Of a stretch of DNA of 64,000 nucleotides, positions 10,462-18,987 are shown one piece after another. The stretch covers positions 1-64,000 of the forward strand of contig SECN01000001.1 of NCBI GenBank assembly GCA_004173515.1, in the 5' to 3' direction. A program made the position numbers and the translations under genes. The DNA is from Myxococcaceae bacterium (GTDB lineage Bacteria > Myxococcota > Myxococcia > Myxococcales > Myxococcaceae). Under the pieces are notes generated by a model, which ran no database searches, was not told the origin of the DNA, and saw only the letters and a list, made by a program, of their open reading frames with translations. Every line of letters begins with the position of its first letter. Positions within the stretch are counted from its first letter, which is position 1.

Positions 10462-10935
10462 TTATTTCTGGATGGAGAGGATGACCCACTGCCGGGTGTC
10501 CACGGCGTAGACGGTGGGGACGTCCGCGATGGCGGGGCCCGCAAGGTCACGGCAGGCCGTGGGATTCACGGAGAAGCGGACGAACACCACCCCGTCTTTT
10601 CCGGGGACGCCGGTGACGTCATACGCCTCGCGTTGGTGGACGCAGACCTCGGTCGGGCTGGCGTTCCGGTCGGGCTTCGAGCCCAGCGGAAGGAAGTCCT
10701 CCATCGCCAGGGCGACCGAGGCCGCCATTGTTCCGGACAGGACCTGCTGATCCTCCGTGGGAAGCACGATGGGGAACGCGAAGTGGGCTGCCTGCTCCGG
10801 AGGGGCGTGGACGGGGCGTGCCGGGGGACGGAAGAGGGCGCACGCGGGAAGCAGCAAGAGAGGGAGAAGCCTCCACGGTTGGGTTCCCATGATGTTTTTC
10901 GGCTTCGCCTTTCCTCGCGGAGTATCTCTGGCCAT
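10462..10935 (-). CDS. Small lipoprotein of unknown function
   Basis: This is a 157-aa protein from ATG 10935, or 142 aa from ATG 10890, which begins MGTQPWRLLPLLLLPAC. The hydrophobic stretch ending in LLPAC is a good lipobox, so the mature protein should be membrane-anchored at the Cys. After the signal the protein has two conserved-looking parts, one around VLSGTMAASVALAMEDFLP and one ending DTRQWVILSIQK. It follows the JAMM-like lipoprotein gene on the same strand after 20 bp and is probably co-transcribed; it could be a partner or an inhibitor of it. I do not recognise the family. No strong ribosome-binding site precedes either start. Confidence 0.6.
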   Translation of the reverse strand: MARDTPRGKAKPKNIMGTQPWRLLPLLLLPACALFRPPARPVHAPPEQAAHFAFPIVLPTEDQQVLSGTMAASVALAMEDFLPLGSKPDRNASPTEVCVHQREAYDVTGVPGKDGVVFVRFSVNPTACRDLAGPAIADVPTVYAVDTRQWVILSIQK

Positions 10936-10955
10936 GGATTGTCGTAGGTGAGAGG

Positions 10956-11597
10956 TCAGGAGTCATCTTCGATGGCGGTAACGCGACCCGTAGCCTTGTC
11001 CTCGGGAAGAATGCGCCCCACCAGCTTCCAATGGTAACCCTGTCGCTCGTAGACCTCGCCCGCCCTGGTCGCGTCATCCGAGTAGGGAACAAGCTTCTGG
11101 AGATGGCAGGCAGTGTCGAATTGGATCCGGATGATCCACCACTGGTTGTCCACGAGCCGGTCCTTTGGGGAGAGGGGTGACGGCGCCCAGGGGTGACTGT
11201 GGAAATCCGCGATCGGGTGGGTTCGGCCTCGAGCATCCAGCACGCGGTGCGGAACAGTGCAGGACTTCCGACGCGACGGCCCTACCAACTCAAGTCGTCC
11301 AAGATTGGAGGTTCTGCTCGCGTAATACATGCCATCCCCGAGCGAGTAGATGAGGCCACAATACTCCTGGCCGTAGTCGCGCTCTTGCGCCCTGGGCAGG
11401 GTCATGACTGCCGGACACAGCTGGTCAATGACGCCATCGATATCGCGGGACGGGGTGATGGCATCCCACGGACCTCGGACCCAGACCCTGTCGCTGCTCT
11501 CTTCGAATCCGTAGTCCCGCGAAGCAAGAGGTGTGTCAGGCCCTCCAGCACAACCCAGGGTAGACAAGCAGAGGGCTGCGACAATTCGTGCGTGCAC
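10956..11597 (-). CDS. Lipoprotein with JAMM/DUF4329-like metalloprotease motif
   Basis: The start is GTG 11597, because a GGAGG lies five bases upstream and the protein then opens directly with a lipoprotein signal (VHARIVAALCLSTLGC). The mature part contains QEYCGLIY, GMYYAS and then DFHSHPWAPSPLSPKD. Together these resemble the JAMM/MPN layout: an upstream Glu, then HxHP, then a Ser/Asp pair that binds zinc. DUF4329 domains of polymorphic toxins share this pattern. It is therefore a possible surface-located isopeptidase, protease or deamidase. The protein is 213 aa long and a second small lipoprotein follows. The metal-binding assignment is inferred from the motif only; the overall family is unknown. 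Confidence 0.6.
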   Translation of the reverse strand: MHARIVAALCLSTLGCAGGPDTPLASRDYGFEESSDRVWVRGPWDAITPSRDIDGVIDQLCPAVMTLPRAQERDYGQEYCGLIYSLGDGMYYASRTSNLGRLELVGPSRRKSCTVPHRVLDARGRTHPIADFHSHPWAPSPLSPKDRLVDNQWWIIRIQFDTACHLQKLVPYSDDATRAGEVYERQGYHWKLVGRILPEDKATGRVTAIEDDS

Positions 11598-11703
11598 GTG
11601 GTCCTCCGAGCTGCCCGATACCGCGAGCAGGATCCCGGAATCTGGCACGTGCTCCTGACACGAAATGACCGAGTCCACCGAGTCAATCGTGCCTTTGTCC
11701 TTC

Positions 11704-14700
11704 TCACCCCCCGGAGACGACCCGCAGCGGCTGGGCGCCTTCCCGCACCAGCCTCGTGGCCCCGGCCAGCTCCAGCACGTGCGCGCCTTCGGCTTCGAAG
11801 TGCGCGCGCAGCCAGGGGTGGCAGGTGAAGGCGATGACCTGGTGGTGTTCGGCCATTCGCGCGAGGAGTCGCACCGCGCCTCGGGCCCGCTCTGGATCGA
11901 AGTTCACCAGCACGTCGTCCGCGATGAGCGGCAGCGCGCCGCGCGTCTCTCCGAAGTAGCGGATGACGGCCAGCCGGAACGCCAGGAAGAGCTGCTCGCG
12001 CGTGCCCCGGGACAACTGCTCCGCGCTCCAGTCCCTGCCGCCGTCACTCACCCGCAGCTCCCTCGCATCGCCGGCCGGGATGAAGACGCGGCGGTAGCGC
12101 CCTCCTGTCATCTCCTGGAAGGACTCGCTCGCGAGCTGGATGACGCGCGGCTGCTGCTCCTCCTCGAACCTCCGCCTCGCCCGTCCCAGCAGCGCCAGCG
12201 TCAGCCGGTCCGCCGCGTAGCGCGTGGCCAGCTCCGACGCCTTCGCCCGCAGCGTCTCCTCCTGGATGCGCAGCCGGAACACCCGGTCGTCGTTCTCCCA
12301 CTGCGACAGCTGCGTCTTCAGGCTGCCCTGCTCGGTGAGCGCCGCCTTGAGCCGCTCGCCCTCGGTGCGGTAGCGCTCGCGCAGGCCGGACAGCCGCTCC
12401 TTCAGGCCCGCCTCTCCGCCCGCCGCGTGCACCTCCGCGCGCGCCACGTCTTCCTTGAGGCCCGTGAGCGCCTGCACCCGCTGGCCGTGCTCGCGCACCC
12501 GGACCACCAGCTCCGCGTACCTCTTCGCTTGCACCGCGCGGCGGCGGAACGTGGCCTCGTCCTGGCACCCGCCTTCCGCGAGCAGCGCCTCCAGCGTCTG
12601 GTCCTCGTCCATCACCAACTGGTCGAAGCGCGCCTTCTCCGCCAGCAGCTCCCCGCGCTGTCCATCCAACTGACGTTGATCCGCCGCCCTCGCGCGGACC
12701 TCCTCCAGCGCCAGCGACACCCGCGCCGCCACCGTCTCCGCCGGACCCGGAGGCAGCCCCGCCGCCTGGGCCTCCGCCAACAGCCGGGAGGTCGTCGCGC
12801 CACACGAGGCCTCCGCCACGGTGAACTCCTCCTCGTCCGTGCGCAGGTCCAACAGCCGCTGTCGCAGCGCTGCGGCATCCCGCCACAGCGTCAGCGCCGA
12901 CGCCGGGGACAGGGCCACCGGGAATCGACGCGCCACCAGGAACGCCGACCACTCCTCGCGCAGGACCTCCGAGCGCTGCTCCACGCGCAGCCGGACCTCC
13001 TCCACCCGCTGCTCCTCGCGCACTGCCCCGTCCCACGCCGTGCGCTGCGTGTCCTCCTCGCGCACGAGCAGGTCGCGACGCTCGGCCTGCGTCAGCCGCT
13101 CCGCGAGCAACGACTCCTGCGCGGCCAGGTCGGACAGCGACGCGCCCGGAGACAGGCCCGCGGCTCCGGAGGCATGCAGCAGCTCCCGCTGGAGCAGCTC
13201 CTCGCGCGCGGACATCGTCGCCTGCACCGCGCGGAAGCGCTCCTCCTCCTGCTGACGCCAGCGGTGCCGCGCCGCCTGCGCGTCCAGGCTCGCGTGCCGC
13301 GCCTTCTCCACGCGGTGACGCACGAGCAGCAACAGCCCCACGAGCAGCGCCCCGCCCACCGCGCACAGCACGCCCACCGAAACACCCGCGAGCACCGCCG
13401 CGAGCACCGCGAAGCCCAGCGCCACGCCTCCCGCCGTCACCACCCACGACAGCGGCAGCAGCGAATGCATCGGCACCGCGTCCGTGGGCGCCCGCACGCC
13501 GTCCATCTGCCGGCGCTGCTCCAGGCGCTGCTCGGCCAGCCGCTCCAGGTCCCCGCGCACCGCGCGCATCCGCCCCACCGCCGCCTGCCTTTGGCGCACC
13601 TGCGCGGGCCGCTCCTGGGGCAGGGACTCCAGCTCCACCTGGAGCCGCGCCAGCGCCGTCTCCAGCCGCGTGCGCTCCTCGCGCGCCCGCGCCTGCTCCG
13701 TCTCCGCCGTGCCGAGCGCGACGTCCGATGCGTCCAGCCGGCCCGCCAGCGACTCCAGCTCCCCCCGGGCCCGGGCTCCCAGGTCCAGCGCGAGCAACCC
13801 GCCCGCGTCCACCGCGAGCCCCAGCTCTCCCAACGCCTGCTCCAACTGCCGCCGCCGCGAGGCGAGCGACGCCCGGCGCGCGGGCAGGGCGCGAAGCTGT
13901 TCGGAATGTCCCGCGAAGGTGGACAGCGCGGTGCGCAGGGCCTCGGAGCGCTCGCGCACGGGCCAGGGCGAGGCGTGCCGTTCCCTCGCTTCGTCGATGG
14001 GCGCCAGCCGCTCGTGCAGCTGCGCCTGCTGGGCCCGGTATGTCTTTCTCCGCTGGAGCACGTCCTCCAGCCGCGTCTCACCGCCCGCGGGGAAGGTGTC
14101 CAGCACCGGCAGCGCGGACAGCTCCGTCCGGTCGCGCGCGAGCACCGCCAGGTCCGACAGCGAAGACTCCAGCCGCACCGCGTGGTCCAACTCGCGAGCG
14201 GCCTCCTTCTGCGCCACCTCCAGCGCATGGCCCTCCGCGATGCGCCCCGTCAGCCGGTCGCGCGTGGAGAAGTAGAGCGCGGGGCGGTCCCCCGCCTCGC
14301 GCAGCGCCTGCTGCACGTCCTCCAGGTCCTTCATCACCTTGTTCAGCTCGGGCTTCTGCCCGCGCGGCGCGTACAGCCCTTCCGCGTCCTTGCGCAGTCG
14401 CTCCAGCGCTTCGGGCAGCCGACGCGCGCCCTGCATGCCCGCGGCGAACAGCGCCTCGGACACGCCGCGCTGCTGCGCCAGCCGCTGGAAGGACGACAGC
14501 TCATCCAGCCGGAAGGCGAACACCTCGAAGAACAAATCCCGGGGCACGTCCGCCAGCGCCTGCGCGAGCAGCGTCTCCGGCAGCGGCTGTCCCTCCGGCG
14601 TCTGCACCGTGAGCGTGCCCTCCGACGCGCGCTTGCCCACGCGGCGGCGCACCACCAGCGGACCCGCGGCCGTGTCCAACCACAGCTCACCACCGAAGAG

Positions 14701-14904
14701 CGCGCCCTCGGGCTCATAGCGCTCCGGCTGGCCGCGCTTCTCGAAGCCGAACAGCACGCCGCGCAGGAAGGCCAGCAGCGTGCTCTTGCCCGCCTCATTG
14801 GGCCCGTACAACAGCGTGAGCCCCGGTGCCGGCGCCCCCGAGTAGCCCGAGAAATGCCCGAAGCCATCCACCTGGAAGCGGTTGATGCGCAGTCCCGGTT
14901 TCAT
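11704..14904 (-). CDS. yhaN: YhaN-like SMC-type ATPase
   Basis: This 1066-aa protein has an N-terminal ABC-type ATPase half with a Walker A motif GPNEAGKS near residue 33. Long coiled-coil regions follow, and the C-terminal half has a signature-like segment (SRGTREQLFLAFRLA) and Walker B (PLIADDVLVNFD). This layout matches the AAA/SMC-like YhaN family that pairs with a YhaO nuclease, comparable to SbcC/Rad50 with SbcD/Mre11. At the turn of the coiled coil, roughly residues 482-528, there are two long hydrophobic segments that look like a membrane hairpin. The ATG overlaps the stop of the upstream nuclease gene in an ATGA, so translation is coupled. The likely role is DNA end processing or repair, possibly near the membrane. 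Confidence 0.85.
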   Translation of the reverse strand: MKPGLRINRFQVDGFGHFSGYSGAPAPGLTLLYGPNEAGKSTLLAFLRGVLFGFEKRGQPERYEPEGALFGGELWLDTAAGPLVVRRRVGKRASEGTLTVQTPEGQPLPETLLAQALADVPRDLFFEVFAFRLDELSSFQRLAQQRGVSEALFAAGMQGARRLPEALERLRKDAEGLYAPRGQKPELNKVMKDLEDVQQALREAGDRPALYFSTRDRLTGRIAEGHALEVAQKEAARELDHAVRLESSLSDLAVLARDRTELSALPVLDTFPAGGETRLEDVLQRRKTYRAQQAQLHERLAPIDEARERHASPWPVRERSEALRTALSTFAGHSEQLRALPARRASLASRRRQLEQALGELGLAVDAGGLLALDLGARARGELESLAGRLDASDVALGTAETEQARAREERTRLETALARLQVELESLPQERPAQVRQRQAAVGRMRAVRGDLERLAEQRLEQRRQMDGVRAPTDAVPMHSLLPLSWVVTAGGVALGFAVLAAVLAGVSVGVLCAVGGALLVGLLLLVRHRVEKARHASLDAQAARHRWRQQEEERFRAVQATMSAREELLQRELLHASGAAGLSPGASLSDLAAQESLLAERLTQAERRDLLVREEDTQRTAWDGAVREEQRVEEVRLRVEQRSEVLREEWSAFLVARRFPVALSPASALTLWRDAAALRQRLLDLRTDEEEFTVAEASCGATTSRLLAEAQAAGLPPGPAETVAARVSLALEEVRARAADQRQLDGQRGELLAEKARFDQLVMDEDQTLEALLAEGGCQDEATFRRRAVQAKRYAELVVRVREHGQRVQALTGLKEDVARAEVHAAGGEAGLKERLSGLRERYRTEGERLKAALTEQGSLKTQLSQWENDDRVFRLRIQEETLRAKASELATRYAADRLTLALLGRARRRFEEEQQPRVIQLASESFQEMTGGRYRRVFIPAGDARELRVSDGGRDWSAEQLSRGTREQLFLAFRLAVIRYFGETRGALPLIADDVLVNFDPERARGAVRLLARMAEHHQVIAFTCHPWLRAHFEAEGAHVLELAGATRLVREGAQPLRVVSGG

Positions 14905-16151
14905 GACGTCTCCTCGTGGAGCTGCTCCACGCCGCGCTGTCCCGCCTGCGCCACCAGCTCCGGCCGGGGCGTCTCCAGTGCGTCCACGCCCAGTCGCTTC
15001 AGGCGCTGGCCCAGCGTCGTCAGCTCCTCGTCGTCCCACAGCGCCGCGAGCGCCGCGTCGTCCTGCTCCAGGGCCCGGGCTTCTTCGAGCAGCGTGCCCA
15101 TGAAGCCGCCCCCGGCGCGCACCGCCTCCAGGTCCACCTCCGGCCGGCTGCCGTCCCGGAGCGACTCCAGCAACACCGGCGGGTGCGCGCGCGACAGCCG
15201 CTCCCGCAGGTCCGCTTCCAACTGCGCCCGAGCCCCCGGCCGCGACAGCTCCCGGTGCAGCGGCCCGCGCCCGGCCAGCGTGAGGCGCACCGCGTGCCCG
15301 TCGAAGTCCTCCGCGCAGCGGCCCTCCACGACCTCCGTCGCCACCGCCTGGAGCGCATCCAGCGAACCCACGCCCGCGAGCGGCACGTCCAGCCGGTGCC
15401 AGCGCACGCGGTCCACCGGCACGAACCGCCTGCGCGCGACGCCGTCCTCCACGTCCACCACCACGCAGCCGCGCTCGCCCGTCTCGTGGATGTGCCGCCC
15501 CTGCGGATTGCCCGGGTACACCGCCACGCCGCCCCCCGGCAGCAGGTGCTCCGCGCGCGTGTGCACGTGCCCCAGCGCCCAGTAGTCCAGCCCGCCCGCG
15601 GCCAGGTCCGCCGCCGTGCAGGGCGCGTAGTTCGCGTGCCCCGCGTCGCCGCCCAGGTTCGCGTGCAGCAGGCCCACGCTGAAGTGGGTGCCGGTGCGGC
15701 GGAATCGCGCGGACAGGTTCTCGCGCACCTCCACGTCCGGATAGGACACGCCCTGCACGTGGCACAGGCGCCGGCCCTCGCGCCGCACCTCCACGTCCTC
15801 CCAGTCCGGACCGAACACCTTCACCGACGCGGGCAGCCCCAGCGTGCCGGTGTCTCCGCTCAACGGATCATGGTTGCCGTGGACGATGAAGGTCTGGATG
15901 CCCGCGCGGTCCAGCCGTGAGAGCTCCGAGCGCAGCGCCAGCCGAGCGCGCACGGAGCGGTCCTTCACGTCGAACAGGTCTCCGGCCAGCAGCAGGAACG
16001 TCACCCGCTCCCGCAGGCACACGTCCACGATGCGCGCGAGCGCCAGGAAGGTGGATTGCTGGAAGCGCTCCAGGAGGGGGCCGTGCGTGGCCACCCCCCG
16101 AAACGGCGTGTCCAGGTGCAGATCCGCGGCATGGACGAACGAGAAGCGCAT
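14901..16151 (-). CDS. yhaO: YhaO-like DNA repair metallophosphoesterase
   Basis: The 416-aa product carries the calcineurin-like phosphoesterase motifs in order: DLHLD near the N-terminus, GDLFD, GNHD, LLHANLGG and GHVH. These residues bind two metal ions in Mre11/SbcD-type nucleases. The C-terminal ~150 residues form an extra helical domain as in YhaO. The start is ATG 16151, where the conserved MRFSFVHAADLHLD begins; longer upstream extensions are low-complexity. The stop overlaps the ATG of the YhaN-like ATPase by four bases (ATGA), a strong sign that the two form one complex. The assignment to the YhaO rather than the SbcD branch rests on the partner gene. Confidence 0.85.
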   Translation of the reverse strand: MRFSFVHAADLHLDTPFRGVATHGPLLERFQQSTFLALARIVDVCLRERVTFLLLAGDLFDVKDRSVRARLALRSELSRLDRAGIQTFIVHGNHDPLSGDTGTLGLPASVKVFGPDWEDVEVRREGRRLCHVQGVSYPDVEVRENLSARFRRTGTHFSVGLLHANLGGDAGHANYAPCTAADLAAGGLDYWALGHVHTRAEHLLPGGGVAVYPGNPQGRHIHETGERGCVVVDVEDGVARRRFVPVDRVRWHRLDVPLAGVGSLDALQAVATEVVEGRCAEDFDGHAVRLTLAGRGPLHRELSRPGARAQLEADLRERLSRAHPPVLLESLRDGSRPEVDLEAVRAGGGFMGTLLEEARALEQDDAALAALWDDEELTTLGQRLKRLGVDALETPRPELVAQAGQRGVEQLHEETS

Positions 16152-16435
16152 CGTGTGGGCACCGTACCCGAGTCTCCCCGCACGCCCGACTTTCCCTCCC
16201 CGGAGGGTGATGCACCGGTGGACACACGGGATGTCCTGGGGTCGCACCAAGCGTCCGACTTCGGAAACCCGCCACGTCGTCCAGCCTCCACGGCCCTGCG
16301 TTTCGCGGCGCGTTCCCCTCCCGCGCCCTGCATTCCGCACGACGCCCGGGCCCGAGCCTCCCCGTAACCGACCGCCGTCCCTGGAGTCCGCCACCGCACG
16401 GTGCGCGGTACGCGCGCTGCACCAGGGAGGGGACC

Positions 16436-17749
16436 ATGAAACCCGCCACCTCCCGCCACCCCGTTCGCCTGGCCCTCGCGCTGGCGACGCTCCTGCTCGC
16501 ACCGCTGGTCCATGCACAATCACCCACCGAGCCGGACTTCTCCTGGGTGCCCGGCAACGGTGGCGCCAGTGAGAAGCCGCTGTCCTTCGGCGCGTTCACC
16601 GGCGAGTTCCGAGCCGACACCGTCTACCACCACAGCTTCAACCACCCGCAGGACGACACCCTCTCCGGATCCAGCGAGGTCTTCCGCCACGGCGAGGTGC
16701 AGGTCACCCAGTTGGGGATTGGCGGCGACTTCCTCTACAAGAACGTGATGGGTCGCCTGATGACCCAGTTCGGTCTGTATTCGCAGACGACGCCGCGCAA
16801 CGACGCGAGTCCCGCGCGTGGCCAATGGAACCTGGACGACGCCTACCGCTACATCTCCGAGGCGTACGGCGGCTACCACTTCGATGCGCTGCGAGGCATC
16901 AACCTCCAGGCCGGCATCTTCATGAGCTACATCGGCCTGTGGAGCTACTACAACGCGGACAACTGGACCTACCAGCCGTCCTACGTGTCGTCGAACACGC
17001 CGTGGTTCTTCAATGGCGTGCGCGCTCAAATCTTCGTGAGCGACACCCTCAAGATCGAACCCTGGCTCGTCAATGGCTGGCAGTCCTACGGCCGCTTCAA
17101 CGACGGCTACGGCGTGGGCGGGCAGCTCCTCTGGCGGCCCACCGGCTGGCTGTCGGTGGTGGGCAACCAGTATTACGGCACGGACACCTTGGGCAATCCT
17201 GGCCGCCGTCGCATCCACACCGACGACAGCGTGATGGTGAAGTACCACGACAATCCCAACGGCTTCGTCAGCAAGGCAGCGGCATCCGTCACGCTCGACG
17301 CGGGCTGCGAGTTCGGCGGCGGCGTGGACTGCGGGTCGCAATACTTCCTGGGGTTCATGGCCTACCACCGCCTGTGGTTCGCCCGCGACCGTCTGGCATT
17401 GACGGTGGGCGGGGGCGCCATCACCAACCCCGGGCGCTACCTGGTGCTCCTGCCGCCCATCAACGGGACGACCGCGGCCTCCGGCACGCCGTACTTCACC
17501 GCGAACCCCGGGGACCGCTATCAGGCGTATGACTTCCAGGTGGCCGCGGACGTCATGCCCCAGCCCTTCATCACCTTCCGCCTGGAATTCAACCACCGCG
17601 CCGCCAACGTGCCGTACTTCTCCGGACCCGGAGGCGTCACGCCGCCAGGAGGCAACCAGGGCGCGCCCGGCTCGCTCGTGGACGGCTGGAGTCCGGATCT
17701 GGTGAAGCGCGAGAACCGCCTCACCGGCGCGTTGATGGTGAAGCTCTAA
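16436..17749 (+). CDS. Porin-like outer-membrane beta-barrel protein
   Basis: This 437-aa protein has a clear signal peptide (residues 1-27, cleaved after LVHAQ). The remainder alternates polar and hydrophobic residues, is rich in Tyr, Trp, Phe and Gly, and ends in LTGALMVKL, a beta-barrel-like C-terminal strand. Length and composition fit the putative outer-membrane beta-barrel porins of Gram-negative bacteria. The substrate is unknown. The gene stands alone: it is divergent from yhaO, 284 bp away, and its stop overlaps the convergent thioredoxin-fold gene by four bases. Confidence 0.8.
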   Translation: MKPATSRHPVRLALALATLLLAPLVHAQSPTEPDFSWVPGNGGASEKPLSFGAFTGEFRADTVYHHSFNHPQDDTLSGSSEVFRHGEVQVTQLGIGGDFLYKNVMGRLMTQFGLYSQTTPRNDASPARGQWNLDDAYRYISEAYGGYHFDALRGINLQAGIFMSYIGLWSYYNADNWTYQPSYVSSNTPWFFNGVRAQIFVSDTLKIEPWLVNGWQSYGRFNDGYGVGGQLLWRPTGWLSVVGNQYYGTDTLGNPGRRRIHTDDSVMVKYHDNPNGFVSKAAASVTLDAGCEFGGGVDCGSQYFLGFMAYHRLWFARDRLALTVGGGAITNPGRYLVLLPPINGTTAASGTPYFTANPGDRYQAYDFQVAADVMPQPFITFRLEFNHRAANVPYFSGPGGVTPPGGNQGAPGSLVDGWSPDLVKRENRLTGALMVKL

Positions 17750-18873
17750 CGCGACTTCGAGGGCCGTGTTTCATGCAGGGGCGCCAGGTCGACCGGCGCG
17801 TAGTAGTGCCGGTCGCCGAGCGCGTCGACGCGCCGCCAGAAGTCCTCGCCCACGGCCAGACCGCTCGCGTTCTTCCGGGCCGTCTGTCGCCAGAGCGCCC
17901 AGGAGTCCGGGTGCAACCGGGTCGCCTCGGCGAACTCGGCCGCGGCCTCGTCGGCCTGCCCGTCGCGCAGCAGCGCCTGGCCCAGACGAAAGTGCGCGTG
18001 GGCTTCGGCGCTCGCCGCGTCGGGAACGGTCAGCCGCGCCATGACGGCCTCCGCATCGAGGGCGTACGGGCTCGCGCTGCCACGGACCGCCCAGTCGCGC
18101 ACGGCGTCCAGGTACGCCGCCTTCGCCCGGTCGCGCGCCTCTCGCACCGACTCCGGCATCGCGAAGCTCTGGCGATCCATGGCTCGGAAACTGTCCGTCA
18201 TGCCCGCGGATTCGGGTGGCCGCACCATGCGTCCGGCTTCGTCGATCCAGACGGCCTGTGGCACGTTGACGAGGTTGTACAGATTCGCGGTGAGGTGGTC
18301 GCGGTCGATCAGGCACGGATACCCGGGTGAGGCCGCCTCGATCCAGGGCCGGGCCGCGTCGGGCCCGTCCAGCGCGATCGCCAGCACCGTGAAACCGTGC
18401 TCCCTGGCGGATTCGTACAGCGAGTTCCAGACGGGCAGGTCTGCTCGGCAGCCGCACCACGAGGCCCAGGTCACGAGGAAGACCTTGCGACCCCGGTGGT
18501 CAGACAGCCGATGCAGCCGCCCATCCAGGTCGGGCAACGCGAAGTCGGGCGCCTCCAGTGAGGTCAGCGCAGCGGCACGGCGTGATGCGCCCTCTCCGAG
18601 CACCCAGAGGCTCCCCGAGCGGCTGTGGACGACAGGCCACTCCGCGTGCCGCCACACGCCCGCCACATCGATACGGTCGCCGTCGACCAGCGTCCGGTCG
18701 CCGCGTGGGAAGGGCATACACGTGTCGTCTCGACACAGGCCCACGGGCTTCCAGAGCCAGCCGGTGACGCTCTCCAACTCCCCCTTGTCCAGCCAGAGGG
18801 CGTCGCCGTCGGCCGTCGCGTTTGCGAGGTGCATGTCCTGCGAATCATGAATCACCCGAATTCCGCTCATCAT
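17746..18873 (-). CDS. TlpA/redoxin-fold protein with C-terminal TPR-like region
   Basis: This 375-aa protein starts MMSGIRVIHDSQD, with a GGAG seven bases before ATG 18873. Residues ~120-260 form a thioredoxin/AhpC-like domain (APDFALPDLDGRLHRLSDHRG, then VTWASWCGCRADLPVW). The active site is WCGC, that is C-x-C instead of the normal C-x-x-C. The N-terminal ~110 residues resemble an NHL/propeller piece, and the C-terminal ~70 residues contain a tetratricopeptide-like pair (AHFRLGQALLRDGQADEAAAEFA). There is no signal peptide, so it probably acts in the cytoplasm. It is divergent from an AraC regulator 114 bp away, which probably controls it. Confidence 0.75.
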   Translation of the reverse strand: MMSGIRVIHDSQDMHLANATADGDALWLDKGELESVTGWLWKPVGLCRDDTCMPFPRGDRTLVDGDRIDVAGVWRHAEWPVVHSRSGSLWVLGEGASRRAAALTSLEAPDFALPDLDGRLHRLSDHRGRKVFLVTWASWCGCRADLPVWNSLYESAREHGFTVLAIALDGPDAARPWIEAASPGYPCLIDRDHLTANLYNLVNVPQAVWIDEAGRMVRPPESAGMTDSFRAMDRQSFAMPESVREARDRAKAAYLDAVRDWAVRGSASPYALDAEAVMARLTVPDAASAEAHAHFRLGQALLRDGQADEAAAEFAEATRLHPDSWALWRQTARKNASGLAVGEDFWRRVDALGDRHYYAPVDLAPLHETRPSKSR

Positions 18874-18930
18874 CGAAACGCTCCGTGGCTTGAGTCGTGA
18901 CGAAACTACGCAGCGGAGCGAGTCGAAGCC

Positions 18931-18963
18931 TGCCCGATTCTCGGGAACCCTTGCCTGATTCTC
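18931..18963. promoter_or_regulatory. Putative AraC operator: two direct repeats, 21-bp period
   Basis: TGCCCGATTCTC (18931-18942) and TGCCTGATTCTC (18952-18963) match in 11 of 12 bases and are offset by exactly 21 bp, two helical turns. AraC-family dimers typically bind direct repeats with this spacing. The site lies 25-57 bp before the regulator start, in the intergenic region shared with the thioredoxin-fold gene. Confidence 0.55.
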
Positions 18964-18987
18964 TCCACGTCCGCAGAATCGTCTCGA

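Noticed and set aside
11665-15585. 1306-codon open frame on the plus strand
   Set aside because: It is antisense to the YhaN and YhaO genes, whose ATPase and nuclease motifs are intact.
18879-18920. CGCTCCG/CGGAGCG inverted repeat upstream of the thioredoxin-fold gene
   Set aside because: A 7-bp match with a 28-base gap is expected by chance in GC-rich DNA; the 21-bp direct repeats nearby are a better operator candidate.
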